Source: Straminergon stramineum
Lineage: Eukaryota; Streptophyta; Bryopsida; Hypnales; Calliergonaceae
Direction of reading: 5' to 3'
Assembly: GCA_963920665.1 (NCBI GenBank)
Contig: OY987266.1
Coordinates: forward strand, 26,586,248-26,650,247
Length of the DNA stretch: 64,000 nt
Under the pieces are notes generated by a model that saw only the letters and a list, made by a program, of their open reading frames with translations, had not been told where the DNA came from and made no database searches. The position numbers were made by a program, and so were the translations under genes. Position 1 is the stretch's first letter; each line of letters starts with the position of its first letter. Below, one piece after another: positions 56,790 to 64,000 of the stretch.

Positions 56790-57013
56790 CAAGGGGATTG
56801 ACCCCTCACTTGTCTCCCCAAGTCAATCTACAGGTGCTTTAAAAAAATGACACTCTATTTTGTGCATCAATAATTTATCTTTTACACCTTTCCTAGCTAG
56901 TTTGGGGGCTTTGAGTGCAAATATGAATTCAAAATTTGCAAATTTTATCATGTGTGGCAAATCAAAAATTTCAGGTTTTTCCCTTGCGGATGAGCGAGGG
57001 GGTCAATCCACCC
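56790..57013. mobile_element. GGATTGACCC-end MITE, copy 1
   Basis: Left GGGGATTGACCCCTCACTTG and right GAGCGAGGGGGTCAATCCAC are inverted. The interior matches 59720-59949: TATTTTGTGC, AGTTTGGGGGCTTTGA, GCAAATATGAATTCAAAATT and TTATCATG. It is about 225 bp and has no ORF of its own. Confidence 0.7.
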
Positions 57014-57159
57014 TGGCCCTAATTTTATCACCTAAAGTAAACCTGCCATTGACTACAAAGATCTAAAAACCGGCCAACGAAAGTCCCAATAATCTAATTT
57101 GGATTCCTTGCTTGCTTTGCATTGATTTCCTTCTGGCTTTTAGGTTTTGAAAAATTGGA

Positions 57160-57325
57160 AATGGCTCAATGGGAATTCTCCATTTGTTTCAAAATAAAAA
57201 ATAAAATGAAATTTGGAAATGGAAAAGAAAAAAAAGATGTCGCCAGGGACCTATTCCCCTAGTTCTATGTCATGTTTCCTCTATCAATGGAAATTGTCTA
57301 TGTATTTCAAGAAAAAAAAGTAAAA
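57160..57325 (+). mobile_element. Two non-LTR retroposon tails in tandem
   Basis: At 57165-57215: CAATGGGAATTCTCC, then ATTTGTTTCAAAATAAAAAA. At 57245-57325: CTAGTTCTATGTCATGTTTC, then ATCAATGGAAATTGTC, then TATTTCAAGAAAAAAAAG. Both follow the family order and are probably truncated copies. Confidence 0.45.
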
Positions 57326-57446
57326 GTAAAAGTCCCAATAATTGTATAGTTACCGCACAACACACTTATTGAGAGCATTGTAATGAAACACTCCCTCACC
57401 ACCTTCCCCGATGCCTCAAAAAACCAGACCCAATTGCCTCTTTACA

Positions 57447-58610
57447 GCATCTCCACCCATCTTGCAAAATAGATGAACTTATTAAGAGGCCGGGCCAAAA
57501 GCCTTGGGTGGCTTGCAAAATGGGGGTGTTTTGCAAGCCAAAGAGTGGCTTGCAAACCACATGAGAGTGATTGCAAGAAACACTAGTACTATTTGGGTTT
57601 TTTTTAATTTTCAGACCTTCAATACTTTTTGTACTACAAGTCATCTTCAATACTATTAGAGGCATAAAACATGAAATTTGGACAGTTTGAATAGATTTTA
57701 AATTTGTAATTCCAACAACTCATAATGCTCATCATTGGATGGCAAGGATGGATGGCAATGCTTAATTTGCCATAATGATAGTTTACATTCGTAGATTAGA
57801 AGCACTATAGGCCCCTACTAGTACTATTGAGTCCTTCTATGTACCCTAAAATACTATTTTAAGCCAAAAACTACAATTTATGTGAGATAATCAGACTTCC
57901 ACATTTCTATTTTTTTAAATTAAAAAATGCACTTGAAAAATATATTTTAAAAGTGGCCATTGTTGCCAACTAAAAGAAAAGAAGGAAGATCAAAGCTAGA
58001 ACTAAAAAGACATTTTTCATTCAACACAAATTCAACCTGAATATAGCAAACTTTAGACCAATGCAAAACACAATTGGAATAGCTTTTTGGAAATCCCTCT
58101 CTTGGGAAGTTGTAATTCTATTTGAAGAACTAGCCTACCAAATTTGACAATGTAACTCTTCAAAAAAGGTACTCGATAGTACTAAAAAACACCCAAATTG
58201 TATATGTGACATATACTTGAAATTCAATTTCACCAATGAAATTAATTTAGAAAAAATTGAAATAATTTGAATACATTTTCTATAGCTATAGGAAGCCTAT
58301 TTATGAATTTCATGTTCATTCAATCATTTTTGCAATACTTATGGTGCAAAACAACTTCAACATTGAATGTGTGATGAAAAATAGGACACGTATTTCTTGC
58401 AATTGCCCATGAGACAAGAGCACCGGCACTTTCCCCCATAGCATGGACCTTTAGCACTATAGCCCATTGGATGGACCTTGCAAAGCAATCCAAATTTGGG
58501 AACTTATAGCATGCTATGGGTGGGGTAGTTTGGCTTGTAAATTGGATGGCCCCGCATTTTGCAAGCCAAATCACCCCACATTTTGCAAGACAAGTGGTGA
58601 TGCTCTTATA
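57447..58610. mobile_element. TIR element with TTGCAAAAT-rich ends, interrupted by a nested element
   Basis: The left part (AGCATCTCCACCCATCTTGC then repeated TTGCAAAAT) and right part (reverse complement AGCATCACCACTTGTCTTGC then TTGCAAAATG) are inverted and sub-terminally repetitive. The element at 57567-58407 lies inside it, flanked by a CATGAGA duplication, which shows the order of insertion. Without the insert the outer element is about 320 bp. Confidence 0.55.
57567..58407. mobile_element. ATTGCAAGAAA-family TIR element with CATGAGA duplication
   Basis: Left GTGATTGCAAGAAACACTAG and right (reverse complement GGCAATTGCAAGAAATACGT) are inverted. CATGAGA repeats directly at 57560-57566 and 58408-58414. 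A 7-8 bp duplication with short TIRs fits hAT elements. The right end shares AAAATAGGACA with the element at 6269-7018. There is no transposase ORF. Confidence 0.7.
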
Positions 58611-59624
58611 AGTTAAACCCCTCCTCGCCCCTTCATGTGCATGCTCCACCTGCCTACAAATGCAAAGCAAAGCAGACCTTTCATGTGGCCCAATTGACAA
58701 AATCCACCACTTGGACTCACGGCTTCCCATTCACAATCTCAGTTCACTCTTACAAAATTGTGCGGTAAGGTAGATGGTGGTAATTCTATGTGTGTTCTAA
58801 CAATTTGCCCTATAGGTAGAACAAAAAGTGTTCCTTTGACATTGTTAAAACAATACCTTTGATGATGTCCTTGATATATGGACGTGATTTGAAATGGTGT
58901 TGGACACTTTTGGAGTTGAGAATGGTGAAATTTTAAATCATACCTAGAGAATTTATAAATGCAATTGTAGAGTTAATGAGGCTCTTATAATATTTTCATT
59001 TTAAATTCAAGAGCTGTCAGAGCCTAATCAACAAACCTTCAGATCTAATTTTTTTAAGTTGGCATGTGTGCCAACTTCTGTGTCCTCGTAGGACCATACA
59101 TGAACCAAAAGGAGGCCACCTAAAATTAAGCCACTCAAATTTGGTAGTTCTAATTGCACCATTCAAGGACGGATGCTTCACTTTTATTGATGTCCTCTAT
59201 GAACATAAATAGCATCCTATAGTAGTTGTGTTTAAAAAATCATATTTAATTCAGCACATTAGCAAAAATTATGAAAACAACTGCTTCTCAATTCATTTCC
59301 TCTCTTCTTACTCTTTAGAATTCATCTAAATTGTTCAGACCACAACGTTTGATTGTGGAAGCAAAATTTCTCTTAAACGAGTAGTTTCTGCACCACTTAC
59401 CTTAAATGGTTGTAAGGAAAATTTTTATTAGATTCCAATCTCATTGCTTTTGAATTCCAATAAAACTTGTAGGGAAAAATCCTATGGCATTTTTTTTTGA
59501 AGGCGCATCTGAACATGACATTTGATAATTATGCTAAATTTCAGAGCATTCAAGTCTCTATTTTATAGTGGAAAAGTATTTGAATTTTGTCTGTGTGGTC
59601 ATTGGCAAGTATACTTTGCTCTAA
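58611..59624. other. Intergenic DNA, nothing recognised
   Basis: AT-rich. It contains a small perfect hairpin, AAGTTGGCATGTGTGCCAAC, near 59056 and no gene. A TGTGCGGTA word near 58758 is inverted relative to TACCGCACA near 57352 and might mark an older outer boundary. Confidence 0.4.
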
Positions 59625-59715
59625 TTTTTTTTTTTAATTCTTGAAACACATGGACAATTCCATTGATAAAAGGAACAAGTACACAAAACTAGAGGACAAA
59701 ATCCTCGACGAAGAG
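59625..59715 (-). mobile_element. Non-LTR retroposon tail, minus strand
   Basis: On the minus strand: CTTCGTCGAGGATTTTGTCC, TCTAGTTTTGTGTACTTG, ATCAATGGAATTGTCC and TGTTTCAAGAATTAAAAAAA. It is very close in order to the copy at 57245-57325 and is directly followed by the MITE at 59720. Confidence 0.55.
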
Positions 59716-59719
59716 GCCA

Positions 59720-59949
59720 GGGTGGATTGACCCCCTCGCTTATCCCCCCAAGTTAATCTAGGGGTGCATGTAAATAGAAAGCCCCCCCCCCCTATTTTGT
59801 GCTTGAAAAATTTCCTTGAACATGTCTCCTCGCTAATTTGGGGCCTTTGATTGCAAATATGAATTCAAAATTTGCAAATTTTATCATGCATGACAAACAA
59901 AAAGTTTCAGGGTTTTCCCTTGGGGATGAGCAAGAGGGTCAATCCACCC
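59720..59949. mobile_element. GGATTGACCC-end MITE, copy 2
   Basis: Ends GGGTGGATTGACCCCCTCGC and, as reverse complement, GGGTGGATTGACCCTCTTGC. It is about 230 bp and homologous throughout to 56790-57013, including the central GCAAATATGAATTCAAAATT. A C-run lies at 59784-59793. Confidence 0.75.
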
Positions 59950-60114
59950 CTACTGGCGAAGAACTCTACTAATTTTGCACCCTCCCCAATAAGGACCTTA
60001 TCTTATCATAGTAAGCTTACCTTCGTAGCTTCGTTTTTGCAATGCGATGCCAGCGTCTTCCCCTTCTGTCCACAGCAGCGGGAGAAAGAAAATAATTGTT
60101 GGCATTTGCTTTAA

Positions 60115-60751
60115 CCCCTAAATGCCCAAGGCTTGTTTGGAGCTTCTTGAAATTTGCTCTAAATTGAACAAAAAGTCAACATTTTCATAAGTTGTACCAA
60201 GTTATTTTGAATTGTAATCGTACAAATTCAAACTAGACATGTTAGAGATCACATAGGAAAAGAAAACATAACAATATTACTCACAGATTGAAAGATTATA
60301 ATGTTTGATCATGAGGGTGTAAAAACTATGAAAATTTTTCAATTCACTTTTTGCATGACAACTCTAAAAAGTTGGTCACTAAAAAAATATGAGGTTATAG
60401 GACCTAGGATGCACAACCCCAATCAATTTACGGTTTTTCAAAATCTATTCTACAATTTTTAAAAATGAATTTCTAATGTGATTTTGCCTCCAAGATCTAG
60501 TGTATTTGAGGCTCATTTCCAAGAGCCCTCAACACTACAGGAAGTCAAGATTGTAATGGGCATCTTGGCACAAAATCTTCAATAGAAAAATCATAATCAT
60601 TTATTTTTAAGATCTGCTTTTTGATCCTAAATCTAGACTTCAAAAAGAATTCTCCAAAAATATAAACTAATAATAATAGCAATTTGGTTGGGTTTTACTT
60701 AACTTCGAAGTTTTCCAAACACCACATTTGGGGGCCTTGGGCATTTAGGGG
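60115..60751. mobile_element. TTAA-flanked TIR element, 637 bp
   Basis: Flanked by TTAA at 60111-60114 and 60752-60755. The TIR CCCCTAAATGCCCAAGGC (18 bp) is perfect and inverted at the right end. No transposase ORF. The piggyBac pattern (TTAA target, CC start) is suggested. It ends only 30 bp before the next TTAA element. Confidence 0.7.
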
Positions 60752-60789
60752 TTAATATATATAGGAAAGTGGGGAACCCACTATCTTAA

Positions 60790-61011
60790 CCCTATAAGGA
60801 CGGGTTGATCACCATGGAAATCTTCTTTTTTGAAATAGTATGAATCATCTACTTTAAAAAAACTGAAAGTACTCATTGGAGGTCATGCTACTGTGTAAGA
60901 CCTCCCCCTTTTTGGACAAAATTCCAAGGATGAACAATGGCACTTTTGTCTCACATGCAAGAATTCTCTATCATCCATTGGACCATTCTGGTGCACGGTG
61001 TACTTATTGGG
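60790..61011. mobile_element. TTAA-flanked MITE, 222 bp, copy 2
   Basis: Flanked by TTAA at 60786-60789 and 61012-61015. Homologous over its length to 40497-40719 and almost the same size (222 against 223 bp). Shared internal words include ACTCATTGGAGGTCA and CATTGGAC. Confidence 0.7.
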
Positions 61012-61044
61012 TTAATTTAGACCTACTAGAATTTATATTATAAA

Positions 61045-61110
61045 TTGTTCAGTTTGTCCGTTTCATTTGTGTTAAAAAAATAAAAAATAAAAAATAATAA
61101 TAATAAATAA
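61045..61110 (+). mobile_element. Retroposon-like tail with A-rich end
   Basis: GTTTGTCCGTTTCATTTGTG, then TTAAAAAAATAAAAAATAAA and AATAATAATAAATAAATAAA. It resembles the other non-LTR tails but lacks their GC stem, so it may only be a fragment. Confidence 0.35.
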
Positions 61111-61199
61111 ATAAAGTCAACTGGGCACTGTGGATAGGGACTGGGGGAACAAGTGGTCTGCTTAGCTCGAGACTATAGTAGAGCAACGAGCCAAATGAG

Positions 61200-61380
61200 G
61201 GGACCATTTTGCCCCCACATTTTATCCCTGGGGAAAATGCAGGAACGATTTATATGCAAGGCATGAAAAAATTTGCAAATTTTGAGTTCATATTTGCAAT
61301 CAGAGACCCTACACTAGCTAGCAACTATGTAGAGAAATAGATTAATCAAGCAGGGGTCGGTTGTTTTACATTCATCCTTG
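61200..61380 (-). mobile_element. Diverged third copy of the GGATTGACCC MITE
   Basis: On the minus strand the centre reads TTGCAAATATGAACTCAAAA then TTTGCAAATTTTTTCATGC, matching the core of copies 1 and 2. The ends have decayed. Confidence 0.45.
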
Positions 61381-61381
61381 G

Positions 61382-61465
61382 ATGGACCTCCGCATTCTGC
61401 TCGTCATAGTCTCGACCGCCTGCCTGGTTGCCCGGGCTTGCCCCGCCCACTTGCAAGATCTGTCG
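61382..61465 (+). CDS. Isolated signal-peptide-like first exon (gene fragment?)
   Basis: ATG at 61382 opens 28 codons ending at a consensus donor (TCG then GTAAGT at 61466, phase 0). The peptide MDLRILLVIVSTACLVARAC is a clean signal-peptide profile, followed by PAHLQDLS. GC content is raised to about 61.8 kb. No second exon with a recognisable domain follows before the AT-rich stretch, so this may be a fragment, a gene with a distant second exon, or chance. Confidence 0.35.
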
Positions 61466-61469
61466 GTAA

Positions 61470-62195
61470 GTATCGAACTGAAGTTCGGCGAAATGAACCA
61501 CCTTGACGACTCGGCTGCTGGCCACAGTACAAGGAACTTAACTTGGTAACTTACTAGTAACTTACCACTCACTCACCACCCGAATTCTGGGAGTGCGTCA
61601 GTCCTGGAAGTCCTGGTAGTCTTGGGAAGAGTTGACTCATCAATTGAGTGATCATGGAATTTATAATGTTTTTTTAATGTTCGGAAATGGCATGCAAAAA
61701 TTACAGAACTGAATTATCATAAGCTTACTGAACCTTGCCTGCGAGGCAACTGAAAGAAACCAAAGCAACCCAGGCCGCCGGTTCACAGCCACTCAGGCAG
61801 TGACGGGCGAGTAGGCCTTTCATGTAACTTATTATTAAGTAAACCTCTTAGAACCTCAATCCTTTCTTGAATTTTGGCATGTCTTTGGTTAAATCTTTAG
61901 AAATATGAAACATTATCCGCCTCAATTTCATCAAATTCATCGTGCATGAAGTATTTTCTTATGAAAGTGAAGCATTGGTTTGGGTGAATGAGAAGTTTTG
62001 TGGTCAAAAAAGACCCCTGGAACCTCGCTATTCATCTTCTAGATTTTGGACCTGAGAGTGTTGAGGGGTTGAGAGCATCCCTTATCATTCTAGAAAGGGC
62101 TACCTCCAACACTAGCTTAGTGGTCCATGATGCTAAAATTAGGTTTGAAGTATGTTGCTAAAAGAGACAAGTACTTTAGGACAAATGAAATAAAG
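61470..62195. other. GC-raised then AT-rich sequence, no gene recognised
   Basis: The island at 61.38-61.8 kb repeats TAACTTACTAGTAACTTACC near 61548, like 21.36 kb. Beyond about 61.82 kb no exon or repeat boundary was found. Confidence 0.35.
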
Positions 62196-62229
62196 AAATG
62201 GGACTAGTATTATGGGAATGGAGGGAGTA
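62196..62229. repeat. Stowaway-type end without visible partner
   Basis: GGGACTAGTATTATGGGAAT then GGAGGGAGTA resembles the right end of CTCCCTCC-type MITEs. No matching left end was found nearby, so this is probably a truncated copy. Confidence 0.4.
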
Positions 62230-64000
62230 AACTTTTACACCCCTCCTCCCTCCCCCTCCATATCTCGAAAGAAGATGTCTCTTCATATAATTACAAGGGG
62301 AGTAGGGTAAGTATTTCACCTAATTTTTTCATACAACCAATGGAGTTGCCTATAAGATTATCTAATTAGGTTGGTTGCAACATACACCCCACTAATTCTT
62401 AGAAGTCAAGCTCTTTGAGTACTCTTGCACACTCAAAATGCACTCTTGTCTATTTTGACACAATTTTGATGTTAAACCATTTAAAAATATGACTAGAGTT
62501 GCATTATTACAAATTTCAAAGGACCAAATTTTAAAATTTTGCATATAATGGGAAGATTGAAGCCATTTAAATTTGAAAAAATTAATTCTCTTGAAGATAT
62601 ACAATTTTGAAACTTCTAATTTAATAATACTTTGAATGAACAACAACTTAACAATACTTTGGGGTTCAAAAAATTCCAATTTCAATTTTGTAGTTGAGTT
62701 TTCATTACAAAGCCCACCTACAAATATGAACTCTAAGGAACATTTGAAAATCAAAATCATCAAAAAAAATTTAATGTATAGAAATAATGAATCCTCTAAA
62801 AAAACAGTAGTATAAAAGAATCCAATTATCTAAAAATAGAAATAAAAATATTTGATGCTTCCATTTTACATATTTATTTGTCCAAAAAACTGAAAGCTCA
62901 AACCTTCATTCACAACCTTCTATTCTTTGTCATTTTTTGGATTTTGTAGTGCATTCAAACAATGAGATAGTGCACTAGTCATTTTCTAAAAGTTTCATTT
63001 AGACTATTAAAAAATATTCCTTTCATATTTTCAAAAAAATCTCAAGTGCTTGATAAGATGTTTTTATCAATATCAATATTCTTTTAGCAAAATAATAAGT
63101 TATATTTTGATGGGTGATGTTTTTAGAATCTTGCAAATGCTAAAAAAAATGAAAAGTGGTGCATTGCAACATAAAAACGTGCACCTTACCATGCACATGT
63201 CCATTACCTAACCTTAGCAACCCTTTAGCATTAGGACATTGTGCTTCTAGAAGCTCGGACATGTCAATGTTTAGTTTGGCATGCCCCCCTTCAGCTTCGC
63301 TAATTTAATGCTAATAAACTTGAAAAAAGCATAAAAAACTCATGTCTTGCTGGGATAACTTGATTCTATTTACAAATGGTTTTTGTCTACATTACCAAAA
63401 AAACTGGTCCAAAAGAAGATTGCCTCCATGTGTTTCAAAAACTTGACATTCTCAATTGGTCCAAAGTTCTCAATCATATCTACCTAATGTTCCTAGCCTT
63501 TGGTGACTATCACGTTCTCAAGAACAACAAGGCAATATTTAACATTGTGGCACTCAATTCAAAATCCATCTGTACGAAAATTTAGAAATGTGGACTTGGT
63601 AAGAATCATGCTTGTCCTTAGTGGAAATCCGTAGTTTCTATCAATTTTGTGTAGTGACAAAAATCTTTCAACATTTTACAATTTGTAGATTCGTGTTTAT
63701 GGTGCTCAAGTGGTTTATGCATTTGTAGCTAAGGTACAAGATTCAAAGATCCGATTTGTTTCTAAGTGATTCATATGAAACTAAACTTTGAGAGAAATAG
63801 AATGTAACAATTTTCATGCATAGGGGCTCGATCAAACTTTGGACCGGATTGCTATTGTAGTTGATGGTATGAATTCAAGATCACTATATATAATAAGTTA
63901 GAATTTTTTTTCCCTATTTAGTAAGGATCAATAAAGTTAAATATATAAATAGGTACTCATACATGTTGTTGAATTAACAAATGACAACAACATATTACAA
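62230..64000. other. AT-rich intergenic DNA to the window end
   Basis: The 123-codon minus-strand frame at 62392-62763 is rich in Phe, Ile, Lys and Asn as expected from AT-rich DNA and has no recognised motif. No gene, RNA or delimited repeat was seen. Confidence 0.5.

Noticed and set aside
62392..62763. 123-codon minus-strand frame
   Set aside because: Composition matches AT-rich background (Phe, Ile, Lys, Asn), with no motif and no intron signals that extend it.

Overview
The window reads as nuclear DNA of a land plant, probably a seed-free one (moss, lycophyte or fern type). The evidence is a leucine-rich repeat extensin (LRX)-type cell-wall protein, a subfamily VIII-1-like LRR receptor kinase with many phase-matched introns, a spliced gene of the type annotated as At5g43822 in Arabidopsis, telo-box (AAACCCTAA) motifs and plant-style MITEs. 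The lineage is inference; the sequence does not fix it. No prokaryotic gene, CRISPR array, rRNA, tRNA or organellar insert was seen.

Layout. 1-25 kb is AT-rich intergenic DNA with decayed small DNA transposons, foldback hairpins and a few GC-richer islands (about 4.4-5.1, 10.6-11.6 and 18.9-21.65 kb) in which no gene could be recognised. 25.4-28.9 kb holds the most striking gene: a two-exon secreted protein joining an LRX-type LRR domain, a short Ser-Pro4/5 extensin linker, a C-type lectin domain with all five canonical calcium/sugar ligands, and a cysteine-rich EGF-like tail. 28.9-30.4 kb is a GC-raised downstream flank. 30.4-37.2 kb is intergenic with two copies of one TTAA-bounded repeat and a CGGTT-rich repeat enclosing an orphan ORF. 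37.6-39.8 kb is a six-exon gene for a 193-residue protein of unknown function. 42.9-51.1 kb (minus strand) is the LRR receptor kinase: at least 22 coding exons, seven of exactly 72 nt encoding one repeat each. Its 5' end is not resolved. 51-64 kb is again intergenic, with nested and clustered TIR elements, non-LTR retroposon tails and one isolated signal-peptide-like exon.

How the genes relate. The LRX-lectin protein is predicted to sit in the cell wall and the receptor kinase to span the plasma membrane, so both could work in cell-wall or surface signalling. They lie about 14 kb apart and nothing shows that they act together.

The mobile fraction is mostly class II: TA-, TTA- and TTAA-target elements and a family with 7-8 bp duplications. 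No LTR retrotransposon and no long transposase or reverse-transcriptase ORF was recognised. Exon boundaries were read by eye from GT/AG sites and phase; every junction of the three main genes keeps the frame, apart from the unresolved 5' end of the kinase.
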